Positions 52,234-60,852 of a stretch of 64,000 nt of DNA are shown one piece after another. Under the pieces are notes generated by a model. That model ran no database searches and was not told where the DNA came from. It worked only from the letters and a program-made list of their open reading frames with translations. Position numbers and translations under genes: made by a program. This stretch comes from Burkholderiaceae bacterium (GTDB lineage Bacteria > Pseudomonadota > Gammaproteobacteria > Burkholderiales > Burkholderiaceae_C). The stretch spans positions 496,001 to 560,000 of the forward strand of contig CP126124.1 in assembly GCA_030123545.1 (NCBI GenBank), read 5' to 3'. Numbering within the stretch: the stretch's first letter is position 1; every line of letters begins with the position of its first letter.

Positions 52234-53535
52234 ATGAAAGTGATAGTCCTCGGCGGCGGCGTCATCGGTACCACTACCGCTTACTACCTGGCGCGCTCCG
52301 GCGCGGAGGTAACCGTGCTCGATCGCCAGAGCGGCCCGGCGCAGGAAACCAGCTTCGCCAATGCCGGCCAGGTGTCGCCCGGCTACTCGACCCCGTGGGC
52401 TGCGCCCGGCATTCCGCTGAAGGCGCTGAAGTGGATGTTCAGCAAGCACGCGCCGCTCGCGATCCGTCCTGACGGCAGTCTGTTCCAGCTGCGCTGGATG
52501 GCGCAGATGCTGAAGAACTGCTCGGCCGACCGTTACGCGGTGAACAAGGAGCGGATGATGCGCGTCGCCGAATACAGCCGCGACTGCTTGCGTCAGCTGC
52601 GTACCGACACCGGCATCGCGTACGAGCAGCGCACCGGCGGCACGCTGCAGCTGTTTCGCAAGCAGGCGCAGCTCGATGCGGTGCAGCGCGACGTCGCGGT
52701 GCTCGAGGAATGCGGCGTGCCGTATCAACTGCTGGCCCGTGACCAGCTCGCATCGGTCGAGCCGGCGCTCGCGAAGGCGCGCGACCGCCTCGCCGGCGGG
52801 CTGCGGCTGCCGAACGACGAAACCGGCGACTGCAATCTGTTCACGAACCGGCTCGCTGAGATCGCGCGCGCGCTCGGTGTCGATTTCCGCTTCGGCCAAT
52901 CGGTCGACGGCCTGGTGCTGGAAGGCGGCCGGATCGCCGGCGTGCGCGTCGGGGACGAGGTGCTGCGCGCGGACCGCTACGTGCTCGCGTTCGGCAGCTA
53001 TTCGCGCGACTTCCTGGCGCCGCTCGGGCTCCAGCTCCCGGTGTACCCGGTGAAGGGCTATTCGCTGACCGTGCCGTTGATCGACCCGGCTCTTGCGCCG
53101 CAGTCGACCGTGCTCGACGAAACCTACAAGATCGCGATCACCCGCTTCGACGACCGCATTCGTGTCGGCGGCATGGCGGAACTCGCCGGCTTCGACCTGC
53201 GGCTGAACCCGCACCGGCGTGCCACGCTGGAAATGGTGGTGAGCGACCTGTTCCCCGGCGGCGATCTGCCGCGTGCCAGCTTCTGGACCGGGCTGCGCCC
53301 GATGACGCCGGACAGCACGCCGATCGTCGGCGCGACGCCGTATGCGAACCTGTTCCTCAACACCGGCCACGGCACGCTCGGCTGGACCATGGCCTGCGGC
53401 TCGGGCAAGCTGGTTTCCGATCTGGTGACCGGGCATCGGCCCGAGATCCGCACCGACGGACTGGGCCTGCAGCGCTACCTGCCGCAGACCAGCCCGCGCC
53501 CGGCGCAACCGCGACCGGTCGGCCATCACGCCTGA
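52234..53535 (+). CDS. dadA: D-amino acid dehydrogenase small subunit
   Basis: FAD enzyme that oxidises D-amino acids, mainly D-alanine, to 2-oxo acids and passes electrons to the respiratory chain at the inner membrane. The 433 residues begin with the dinucleotide motif VLGGGVIGTTTAYYLARSG, then ETSFANAGQVSPGYSTPWA, YEQRTGGTLQLFR, PVKGYSLTVPL and the C-terminal FLNTGHGTLGWTMACGSGK, all diagnostic of DadA. The alanine racemase gene that often follows is absent here. Confidence 0.95.
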   Translation: MKVIVLGGGVIGTTTAYYLARSGAEVTVLDRQSGPAQETSFANAGQVSPGYSTPWAAPGIPLKALKWMFSKHAPLAIRPDGSLFQLRWMAQMLKNCSADRYAVNKERMMRVAEYSRDCLRQLRTDTGIAYEQRTGGTLQLFRKQAQLDAVQRDVAVLEECGVPYQLLARDQLASVEPALAKARDRLAGGLRLPNDETGDCNLFTNRLAEIARALGVDFRFGQSVDGLVLEGGRIAGVRVGDEVLRADRYVLAFGSYSRDFLAPLGLQLPVYPVKGYSLTVPLIDPALAPQSTVLDETYKIAITRFDDRIRVGGMAELAGFDLRLNPHRRATLEMVVSDLFPGGDLPRASFWTGLRPMTPDSTPIVGATPYANLFLNTGHGTLGWTMACGSGKLVSDLVTGHRPEIRTDGLGLQRYLPQTSPRPAQPRPVGHHA

Positions 53536-53700
53536 GACGAAATTGCGCGCCGGCGCCCTGGCGCTTGAAACGGCGCCCGACCCTGCCCATATGAGCAGGC
53601 ACGGCCACTGCCCGAACGGGTGATGCGCGGCGGCGCTTCGCTTTCTACGCTTGTCGCACGGCAATGTCGCCACGCAAGCACTGAAAGGCAGGACCGAACC

Positions 53701-54657
53701 ATGTCCGGCGAATCTTCGACCTCACCCGGCGGCGGCGCCTCCGCCGCCCCATCCATTTCGACGCTGTCCGCACTGTCCGACGCGCTGGCCGACGCGGTCG
53801 AGCGCATGGCCGCATCGGTGCTGGCGCTGCCGGGCCGCGTGCGCGGCACCGTGGCCACCGCGACCGTCTGGCGCCCGGGCATCGCGGTCACCGCCGCGCA
53901 TGTGCTGCGGCGCGGCCCGTCGGCGTTGACGCTGATCGGACCTGGCGGCGGCGCGGTCGAGGCGACCGCCATCGGGATCGACTTCGCCACCGACCTGGCG
54001 GCGTTCCGGCTGCCGGATTCGACGCTACCGGCGGTATACAGCGTCGATGCGGCCGGCGTGCGTGCCGGGCATCTGGCGCTGCTGGTTGGCCGCTCGGCGC
54101 AGGGCGAGGCGAGCGCGAGCTTCGGTGTCGTGAACCACAGCGCGGGCGAATGGCACAGCTGGCTCGGCGGCCGGCTGGACCGGCTGATACGGCTCGACGG
54201 CGGCGTGCACACCGGTCTGTCGGGTGGGCCGGTTGCCGATGCCGCGGGCCGCGTGTTCGGCATCGCCAGCGCCGCGCTGTCGCGCCACTACGGCATCGTG
54301 GTGCCGAGCGCGACCGTGGACCGGGTGCTCGACGCGTTGCTCGCCGGCGGTAGCATCGGACGCGGCTTTCTCGGCGTCGCAGCGCAGACGGTGGAGGCCG
54401 GCGGCGCAGGCTCGCCGCAGGACGGGCTGCTGGTGACCGGGTTTGCCGCCGACGGGCCGGCCGTGCGCGCCGGGCTGCTGGTCGGCGACATCATCGTCAG
54501 CGTTGCCGGACGGCCAGCGCGGGATCTGCACGCACTGCACGACGCGCTCGCCGGCCAGGCGGGCAAGCAGGTGATGCTGCAACTGCTGCGCGGCGGTCAG
54601 CGCATCGATCTCACGGTCACGGTCGGCGAATGGCCGACGGCGGGTCGGCGGTGCTGA
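53701..54657 (+). CDS. S1C-type serine protease with PDZ domain, no signal peptide
   Basis: 318 residues from ATG 53701. The trypsin-like triad is His in VTAAHVL, Asp in FATDLAAF and Ser in TGLSGGPV. A PDZ domain follows (about 225-315, GFLGVAAQTVE, GPAVRAGLLVGDIIVSVAG). The order is that of HtrA/DegP proteases, but there is no hydrophobic N-terminus: the protein starts with a polar Ser/Gly/Ala tail, so a cytoplasmic location is indicated. A longer start at 53620 adds no signal peptide either. A LuxR-type gene follows. Confidence 0.85.
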   Translation: MSGESSTSPGGGASAAPSISTLSALSDALADAVERMAASVLALPGRVRGTVATATVWRPGIAVTAAHVLRRGPSALTLIGPGGGAVEATAIGIDFATDLAAFRLPDSTLPAVYSVDAAGVRAGHLALLVGRSAQGEASASFGVVNHSAGEWHSWLGGRLDRLIRLDGGVHTGLSGGPVADAAGRVFGIASAALSRHYGIVVPSATVDRVLDALLAGGSIGRGFLGVAAQTVEAGGAGSPQDGLLVTGFAADGPAVRAGLLVGDIIVSVAGRPARDLHALHDALAGQAGKQVMLQLLRGGQRIDLTVTVGEWPTAGRRC

Positions 54658-54700
54658 TGAACCACCCCCAGGCTGCGCGCTACTCGCGTGTCGCGCGAAG
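54657..54700 (+). repeat. ATGAACCAYCCCCAGGCTG element, copy 2
   Basis: ATGAACCACCCCCAGGCTGC, then GCGC and CGTGTCGC, begins exactly on the last base of the serine protease stop codon, as copy 1 does at the glycosylase stop (40592). This copy is short and lacks the long inverted repeat that follows copy 1. Confidence 0.5.
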
Positions 54701-54738
54701 TGCGGTGGAGCAATTGAATTGAGGGTAAAGGCGAAGCG

Positions 54739-55377
54739 ATGAAGCAGGCCGTCGCGGCACCGGTGTGCGTGGCGCTGGTGTCGGCGTCGCCGCTGGTGCG
54801 CGCCGGGCTGCGCGCCGGCCTGGCTGCTTGGCCCGGGCTGGCGCTGGCGGAGCAGGATTTCGATTCGCTGGCGGAGGCCAGCCAAGCCGGCTTCGGCGGC
54901 GCGCAGGTCGCGATCGTCGTCATGCCCGCGGACGACGACGATGCGCGGCTGCCGTCGACCGAGGCCGACGACGCCTGGCCGGCGCTGGTGCTGCTGCAGG
55001 CCGGAGGCGGCGCGGCGGAGTGGCTCGCGGCCGGGCACAGCGTGCTGTTTGGCGACGCGCCGATCGGGCGCATTGCGGCGGCCACGCTGGCGGCAGCGCA
55101 GGGGCTCGTCGTCAGCGAGCATCAACTGGCGGCGCATGCGTTCCATGGCGGAGCCGAGTTCGAGCGCGCTGCCGGGCTGGAGCCGCTCACCGCCCGCGAA
55201 CTGGAAGTGCTGGTGCAGATGAGCCAGGGCCTGGGCAATCGCGAGATCGCCGAGGCGCTCGGCATCTCGACTCACACCGCGAAGTTTCATGTCGCGCAGA
55301 TCATCGGCAAGCTGGCCGCGAGTTCGCGCGCGCACGCGGTCGCGAAGGCGTTGCGCGCCGGGCTGGTCGAGTTGTGA
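54739..55377 (+). CDS. LuxR-type response regulator with degenerate receiver
   Basis: 212 residues. The C-terminal LuxR helix-turn-helix is intact (about 150-207, LTARELEVLVQMSQGLGNRE, then STHTAKFHVAQIIGKL). The N-terminal ~130 residues have receiver-like length and a VCVALVSASPLVRAGLRAGL start, but the acidic pair and a clear phospho-acceptor Asp are missing (AIVVMPADDDD is the nearest match). It may work without phosphorylation. It follows the serine protease gene by 81 bp and is likely co-transcribed; no kinase is nearby. Confidence 0.8.
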   Translation: MKQAVAAPVCVALVSASPLVRAGLRAGLAAWPGLALAEQDFDSLAEASQAGFGGAQVAIVVMPADDDDARLPSTEADDAWPALVLLQAGGGAAEWLAAGHSVLFGDAPIGRIAAATLAAAQGLVVSEHQLAAHAFHGGAEFERAAGLEPLTARELEVLVQMSQGLGNREIAEALGISTHTAKFHVAQIIGKLAASSRAHAVAKALRAGLVEL

Positions 55378-55383
55378 GCGTCG

Positions 55384-55402
55384 ATGCTATATAAATAATA
55401 GC
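55384..55402 (+). repeat. Dispersed hairpin after LuxR-type gene
   Basis: GCTAT-N7-ATAGC (55386-55402) lies in an AT-rich patch right after the stop codon. It is the hairpin half of the repeat family; the 5' half is absent. As a stem it could also help end transcription of the LuxR-type gene. Confidence 0.5.
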
Positions 55403-55451
55403 TAAATATTCAATATTCAAGCCGGCTTGAACCAGATTTCTTCGTGAAAAA

Positions 55452-56369
55452 TCAGGTGTGCGGAGGTGGCGTGGACGCGGCCGGTGCCTGGGCAGCGCGC
55501 GCCGGCCACAACACTGCTGCGATCGCAATCACCACCAGCACGACCGCGGTCCAGTCCTGCCAGCGCAACTGCTCGCCCAGCCACCATGCGCCGCTGAACA
55601 CGCCGACGATGGGAATGAACATCACGCTGATCGACGAGGCGACCGGCGGCAGCCCGCGCGCCAGATAGAACCACAGCGACTGCGCGATGCCGAATACCAG
55701 CACCGCATTGAACGCTATCGCGGCCCAGGCTGCCGTATCCGGCGCGTGCCACTGCGCGCGTTCGAACCCCCAGGCCAGCGCGGCCATCACTACGGCCGTC
55801 AGCAGCGTCATCCAGAACGAGATCGCCAGCGTAGCGGCCGGGATGCGGGTGCGCCGCAGCAGGTGCGTGCCGACCGCCCAGGCGGCGGCGGCGAACAGCA
55901 TTTCGGCCACGCCCAGCGGGCTGCCCGACAGCATCGTGAACTCGTGCCACAGCAGCAGCACCACGCCGACGCCGGCGGCCGCGACGCCGGCCCACGCGCG
56001 CGGCAGCAGCCGTTCGCCGTAGAAGCGCGCGCCGATCAGCGCCGCGAAGATCGGCATGGTGTAGCCGAGGATCGCCGCGCGGCCGCTCGACAGCGACCCG
56101 ATCGCGATGATGATCAGCGCTTGCCAGATGAACATGTTCGGCACCGCGAGCCAGAACAGTTCGCGCCAGTGCGCGCGCTCGATCCGGAACGGCACCTTCG
56201 CCGCCCGCAGCACCGCGGCCAGCACCGGCAGGCCGAGCCACAGCGAGATCGCGCGAAAGGTCAGCGGCGGAAAGTCGGTCACGCCCAGCTTCATCACCGG
56301 CCAGTTCACGCCCCAGACGGCGGTCAGGAACACCAGCGCCCAGAGCTGGCGTTGCGACAGTTTCTGCAT
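55452..56369 (-). CDS. EamA-family (DMT) transporter
   Basis: 305 residues with ten predicted membrane helices in two EamA repeats (for example ALVFLTAVWGVNWPVMKLG at the start and WTAVVLVVIAIAAVLW at the end). Members usually export amino acids or metabolites; the cargo cannot be told. The gene is divergent from pyrF, with 81 bp between the starts. Confidence 0.88.
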   Translation of the reverse strand: MQKLSQRQLWALVFLTAVWGVNWPVMKLGVTDFPPLTFRAISLWLGLPVLAAVLRAAKVPFRIERAHWRELFWLAVPNMFIWQALIIIAIGSLSSGRAAILGYTMPIFAALIGARFYGERLLPRAWAGVAAAGVGVVLLLWHEFTMLSGSPLGVAEMLFAAAAWAVGTHLLRRTRIPAATLAISFWMTLLTAVVMAALAWGFERAQWHAPDTAAWAAIAFNAVLVFGIAQSLWFYLARGLPPVASSISVMFIPIVGVFSGAWWLGEQLRWQDWTAVVLVVIAIAAVLWPARAAQAPAASTPPPHT

Positions 56370-56437
56370 AGGCCGCCATTTTGCGTGGAACCTACGTCGG
56401 ACTCACGGGCGCGCCACGCCGCGCCGGCCGCGACCCG

Positions 56438-56443
56438 TAGAAT
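56438..56443 (+). promoter_or_regulatory. Candidate -10 box for pyrF
   Basis: TAGAAT ends 7 nt before the pyrF ATG at 56451, with no ribosome-binding site in between. This predicts a transcript that starts at or next to the ATG, the same layout as purE at 33107. No strong -35 is seen. Confidence 0.4.
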
Positions 56444-56450
56444 CGCCGCG

Positions 56451-57278
56451 ATGAAGTTCGTCGACCTGCTGCGCGCGGCCGAGCAGCGCAACCGCTCGCT
56501 GCTCTGCGTCGGGCTCGACCCGGATCCGGCACGTTTCCCGGGCCGGCTGCGCGGCGATGCCGGCAAGATTCATGACTTCTGCGCGGCGATCGTCGACGCG
56601 ACGGCAGACCTGGTGATCGCGTTCAAGCCGCAGATCGCGTATTTCGCCGCGCACCGTGCGGAGCAACAGCTCGAACGATTGATTGCGCACATCCGGCGTG
56701 CCGCGCCGCAGTTGCCGGTGATTCTCGATGCCAAGCGTGGCGACATCGGCGCCACGGCCGAGCAGTACGCGCGCGAGGCGTTCGAGCGCTACGACGCCGA
56801 CGCGGTCACGCTGTCGCCGTTCATGGGTTTCGATTCGATCGAGCCGTACCTGCGCTATCCGGACAAGGGCGCGTTCCTGCTGTGCCGTACGTCCAATCCC
56901 GGCGGCGGCGACCTGCAGAGCCAAAGGCTCGCCGATGTCGCCGGTGCGCCGCTGCTGTACGAACATGTTGCGCGGCTCGCGCAGGGGCCGTGGAACCGCA
57001 ACGGCCAGCTCGGTCTCGTGGTCGGCGCAACCTACCCGGCAGAGATCGCGCGCGTGCGCGAACTCGCGCCGACGCTGCCGCTGCTGATCCCCGGCGTCGG
57101 CGCGCAAGGGGGCGACGCGGCCGCTACGGTGCGCGCCGGCTGGCGCGCCGATGCCGCGATCGTCGTCAATTCGTCGCGCGCGATCCTCTATGCCGGCGCC
57201 GGCGACGACTTCGCCACGGCGGCACGGCGCGAGGCCGAGCGCACGCGCGACGCGCTGTACGCGGCGCGCAGCACCTGA
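56451..57278 (+). CDS. pyrF: Orotidine 5'-phosphate decarboxylase
   Basis: Last step of UMP synthesis. The 275 residues from ATG 56451 belong to the longer type-2 OMP decarboxylases. Signatures are LCVGLDPDPARFP, VIAFKPQIAYF, the catalytic VILDAKRGDIGATAEQYA, VTLSPFMGFDSIEPYL, GLVVGATYPAEIARVR, and IPGVGAQGGD. An unusual hairpin-rich spacer of 214 bp separates it from the DUF1800 gene. Confidence 0.96.
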   Translation: MKFVDLLRAAEQRNRSLLCVGLDPDPARFPGRLRGDAGKIHDFCAAIVDATADLVIAFKPQIAYFAAHRAEQQLERLIAHIRRAAPQLPVILDAKRGDIGATAEQYAREAFERYDADAVTLSPFMGFDSIEPYLRYPDKGAFLLCRTSNPGGGDLQSQRLADVAGAPLLYEHVARLAQGPWNRNGQLGLVVGATYPAEIARVRELAPTLPLLIPGVGAQGGDAAATVRAGWRADAAIVVNSSRAILYAGAGDDFATAARREAERTRDALYAARST

Positions 57279-57385
57279 CCGGCGGCCTGCATCGGGCAGC
57301 GCGGTCCGCTGGTTGGCGGCTCGGCGCGGCCATGCACCAGGCTGCGATGCGCCGATACGACAAAACACCTATTTGTTACAAGCTT

Positions 57386-57430
57386 CCGCGGATCTTTCAC
57401 ATAGCATTTCGCGCTATCTGAAAACCGCGG
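57386..57430. repeat. 45-bp compound inverted repeat between pyrF and the DUF1800 gene
   Basis: Three nested arm pairs share one centre near 57409: CCGCGG (57386-57391 with 57425-57430), TTTCA/TGAAA (57395-57399 with 57419-57423) and ATAGC/GCTAT (57401-57405 with 57413-57417). Only single unpaired bases or short bulges interrupt them. The structure could end pyrF transcription, though there is no T-run, or regulate the following genes. Confidence 0.5.
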
Positions 57431-57492
57431 GTGGGAAGGCCTAGGCGCCGAGTCGTTCGTCGACGCTCCTGCCCCGCAACGGGACGGGTTCC

Positions 57493-59301
57493 ATGTCGAA
57501 CATCGAACAAGCGGTGCGGGATGCACCTGAATCGCCTGAAGCGACCGGCCCGGCGGCCGGCGCTGCGAGCCTTGTCGCTGCCGCGCTGCTGACTGCCTGT
57601 GGCGGCGGAGGCGGCGGCGATGCCGGCGCCGCGAACAACGGCCCGAATGCCGGACTGACACCCGGCAACTACCGCTACACGGCGCCGGCGAACGACCAGG
57701 ACGCCGCGCGTTTTCTGCTGCAGGCGCAGTTCAGCGCGTCGGACGCCGAAATCGCCGCGGTGCGCAGCCAGGGCTACGCGCCGTGGCTGGCGACGCAGCT
57801 GAGCGCGTCCGGCCAGACCGGCGTGCAGTGGCTGGATGGCCGCGGCTACAACGCGGTCGACGGCAACACCTACTTCGACCAGACCTACCCGGGCGACTTC
57901 ATGATCTGGCAGCAGCTGATGAAGTCGCCGGACGCGGTGCGCAAGCGGCTGGCGCTGGCGATGTCGGAGCTGTTCGTCGTGTCGCTCAGCGGCATCGATA
58001 CCGAATGGCGCAGCTACGCGATCGCGCAGTACTGGGACGTGCTGGTGCAAGGCACGCAAAGCACGTTTCGCGCGCTGCTGGAAGACATCACGCTGAACCC
58101 GGCGATGGGCCTGTTCCTGAACACCAAGGGTAACCAGAAGGAAAACAGCGCGGGCCGCCAGCCGGACGAGAACTATGCGCGCGAGGTGATGCAGTTGTTC
58201 ACGATCGGGCTCGAGCAGCTGAACCCGGACGGCACGCCGAAGCTCGGCGCCGACGGCCAGCCGATCCCCACTTACGCGCAGGCCGATGTCAGCAATCTGG
58301 CGCGGGTGTTCACCGGCTGGGACCTCGACGAGAGCCAGAGCGTCGGCACGCCGTACGGCGGCAACCGGACGATCCGCGGCACCTCGCGCCTGACCCGGCG
58401 CATGGTGCTGAACCCGAGCCGGCACAGCCTGCTTGCCGCGACTTTCCTCGGCACCACCGTGCCGGCCGGCACCGACGGTGCCACCGCGTTGCGCATCGCG
58501 CTCGACGCGCTCGGCAACCATCCGAACGTCGCGCCGTTCTTCGCGCGGCAGATGATCCAGCGTCTCGTCACCAGCAACCCGAGCCCGGCCTATGTCGCGC
58601 GGGTCGCCGCGGCGTTCAACGACGACGGCAAGGGGGTGCGCGGCAACCTCAAATCGGTGTTTGCCGCGGTGCTGCTCGACGACGAGGCGCGCGGGCCGGG
58701 TGGCCTGACCGACCCTTCGTTCGGCAAGCTGCGCGAGCCGATGCTGCGCTTCGTGCAGTGGGGGCGCACCTTCGGGCTTGAATCGGCCCGCGGCAGCTGG
58801 AAGCTCGACGATCAGAGCAATACGTCGTACGCGCTCGGCCAGAGTCCGCTGCGCGCGCCTTCGGTGTTCAACTACTTCCGGCCCGGCTACGTGCCGCCGT
58901 CGACCGCGATGGCGGCGAACCATCAGGTCGCGCCCGAGTTCCAGCTTGCGAACGAATCCACCGTCGGCGCGTACCTGAACTACATGCAGGACAGGATTCG
59001 CAACGGCTTCAGGGTCGACTCGCCCGAGGTGCCGCAGCACACGTACAGCAGCTACGTAAAGGACATCTATGCCAGCTACGCGAACGAACTGCCGCTGGCC
59101 ACCGACGCGGCCGCACTGGTGCGCCGGCTGAACCTGCTGCTGACCGCCGGGCAGCTCAACGCTAACACGCAGAACCAGATGGTGAACGCGTTGAATGCGA
59201 CCGCCGTCACGGCGTCGAGCGCCGACAGCGCGCGGCTCGACCGGATCTGTGCCGGTGTCCTGATGGTGATCGCATCGGGCGAATACCTGGTGCAGAAGTA
59301 G
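57493..59301 (+). CDS. DUF1800 family lipoprotein
   Basis: 602 residues with an N-terminal segment ending in LLTACGGGG, a probable lipoprotein signal, so the protein is exported. The DUF1800 core is visible: ARFLLQAQFSASDAEIAAV, RQPDENYAREVMQLFTIGLE, NLARVFTGWDLDE, MVLNPSRHS and PFFARQMIQRLVTSNPSPAY. Function is unknown. The family is very often paired with a DUF1501 gene, as here, 26 bp downstream. The first ~35 residues have an odd acidic lead before the hydrophobic stretch, so the true start might be later. Confidence 0.85.
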   Translation: MSNIEQAVRDAPESPEATGPAAGAASLVAAALLTACGGGGGGDAGAANNGPNAGLTPGNYRYTAPANDQDAARFLLQAQFSASDAEIAAVRSQGYAPWLATQLSASGQTGVQWLDGRGYNAVDGNTYFDQTYPGDFMIWQQLMKSPDAVRKRLALAMSELFVVSLSGIDTEWRSYAIAQYWDVLVQGTQSTFRALLEDITLNPAMGLFLNTKGNQKENSAGRQPDENYAREVMQLFTIGLEQLNPDGTPKLGADGQPIPTYAQADVSNLARVFTGWDLDESQSVGTPYGGNRTIRGTSRLTRRMVLNPSRHSLLAATFLGTTVPAGTDGATALRIALDALGNHPNVAPFFARQMIQRLVTSNPSPAYVARVAAAFNDDGKGVRGNLKSVFAAVLLDDEARGPGGLTDPSFGKLREPMLRFVQWGRTFGLESARGSWKLDDQSNTSYALGQSPLRAPSVFNYFRPGYVPPSTAMAANHQVAPEFQLANESTVGAYLNYMQDRIRNGFRVDSPEVPQHTYSSYVKDIYASYANELPLATDAAALVRRLNLLLTAGQLNANTQNQMVNALNATAVTASSADSARLDRICAGVLMVIASGEYLVQK

Positions 59302-59327
59302 CCCCCCGCAACAACCGCTAGCACGCC

Positions 59328-60785
59328 ATGCATTTCCTCCAGACCGACCGTCTCTCGCGCCGCGCGTTCCTGCGCCGCTCGTCCCGCCTGGCACTGGCCG
59401 GCACCGCGATGCCGTTTGCGCTGAACCTCGCCGCGATCGGCGAAGCCGCGGCGTTCGATGCGACCGACTACAAGGCGCTGGTGTGCATCTTCCTGTATGG
59501 GGGCAACGACTACGGCAACACGGTCGTGACCTACGACGACGTGAGCTACGACGCGTACAGCAAGATTCGCGGCGGCGGCGCGAACCGCGCGGCCGGCGGC
59601 ATCGCGCTGGCGCAGGCCGACCTGAAAAACACGCTGCTGACCCCCACTGCCGCGCTGGCGGGCGGGCGCCAGTACGCGCTGCATCCGCAGATGACCGGGC
59701 TCGCCGGGCTGTTCAATAGCGGTCAGGCGGCAGTGCAGCTGAACGTCGGCCCATTGATCGCGCCGCTGACACGGGATCAATACAACAGCAGCAACCGGAC
59801 CACGTATCCGCGGCCGGCCAATCTGTTCTCGCACAACGACCAGCAGTCGACCTGGCAGTCGTCGTCGCCCGAGGGTTCGACGATCGGCTGGGGCGGTCAT
59901 ATCGGCGACCTGGCATTGTCGAGCAACAGCACCTCGCTGTTCACCTGCATCTCGGTCGCCGGCAATGCGGTATTCCTGTCCGGCGATCGCGCGCTGCAGT
60001 ACCAGATCGGTACCGACGCCGCGGTGAAGATCAACGCGGTGAACGGCTCGGTCTACGGGTCGAATGCGGTGCGCGATGCGTTGCGCAACATCACCCAGGC
60101 GACCAGCAGCCACAGGCTGGAGAACGAATACAACGCGATCACGCGGCGCTCGATCGACAGCGAAGGCAAGATGACCGCGGCGCTGAATCTGTATCCGGCC
60201 AGTGCGCAAGCGTTCTCCAGCTTCACCGGCACCGACAATCTGTCGGCGCAATTGCGCATGGTCGCGCGCATCATCGCGGGGCGAAATGATCTCGGCAGCA
60301 AGCGCCAGGTGTTCTTCGTGTCACTCGGTGGATTCGACACCCACGACGGCTTGCTCGCGCAGCACACCAGGCTGCTCGGTAACCTGAGCATGGCGATGAC
60401 CTCGTTCTACAACGCGACCAAGGCGCTGGGTGTCGACAAGCAGGTGACCGCGTTCACCGCGTCGGACTTCGGCCGCACGCTGAGCTCCAACGGCGATGGC
60501 ACCGACCACGGCTGGGGCAGCCACCATCTGATGGTCGGCGGCGCGGTGAACGGGGCTGCGTTCTACGGCGCTGCGCCGCCGGTCAGCGTCACCAACACCA
60601 GCGCACCCGAGGACCAGTGGCATGTCGGCCAGGGGCGCCTGCTGCCGAGCACCGCGGTCGACCAGTACGCGGCCACGCTGGCCAGCTGGTTCGGCGTCGC
60701 CGACAGCGAACTCGCCGGCATCCTGCCGAACCTGCGCAACTTCGGCGGGGTGGGCTACCCGCGCAATCTCGGCTTCATGGCCTGA
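59328..60785 (+). CDS. DUF1501 family protein with Tat signal
   Basis: 485 residues. The N-terminus carries a twin-arginine signal (SRRAFLRRSSRLALAGTAMP), implying export of a folded protein, possibly with a metal centre. DUF1501 belongs to the alkaline phosphatase-like superfamily: YKALVCIFLYGGNDYGNTVV near residue 50, SLGGFDTHDGL, TASDFGRTLSSNGDGTDHGWG and HHLMVGGAV are recognisable. It is partner of the DUF1800 gene upstream; a joint sulfatase-like or envelope role is only guessed in the literature as I know it. Confidence 0.85.
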   Translation: MHFLQTDRLSRRAFLRRSSRLALAGTAMPFALNLAAIGEAAAFDATDYKALVCIFLYGGNDYGNTVVTYDDVSYDAYSKIRGGGANRAAGGIALAQADLKNTLLTPTAALAGGRQYALHPQMTGLAGLFNSGQAAVQLNVGPLIAPLTRDQYNSSNRTTYPRPANLFSHNDQQSTWQSSSPEGSTIGWGGHIGDLALSSNSTSLFTCISVAGNAVFLSGDRALQYQIGTDAAVKINAVNGSVYGSNAVRDALRNITQATSSHRLENEYNAITRRSIDSEGKMTAALNLYPASAQAFSSFTGTDNLSAQLRMVARIIAGRNDLGSKRQVFFVSLGGFDTHDGLLAQHTRLLGNLSMAMTSFYNATKALGVDKQVTAFTASDFGRTLSSNGDGTDHGWGSHHLMVGGAVNGAAFYGAAPPVSVTNTSAPEDQWHVGQGRLLPSTAVDQYAATLASWFGVADSELAGILPNLRNFGGVGYPRNLGFMA

Positions 60786-60794
60786 CGGCACAAG

Positions 60795-60830
60795 GCGCGG
60801 GGGCCTGCGGTCGTTCCGCAGCCCCCGCGC
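60795..60830. terminator. Strong bidirectional hairpin between the DUF1501 and GH12-like genes
   Basis: Arms GCGCGGGGG and CCCCCGCGC continue into CTGCGG/CCGCAG with one bulged base and a 5-nt loop, giving about 15 paired bases in the 67-bp gap between convergent genes. There is no long T-run, but the stem strength and position favour a shared terminator. Confidence 0.65.
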
Positions 60831-60852
60831 GGTCTGTATCAGGTGGACAGTC

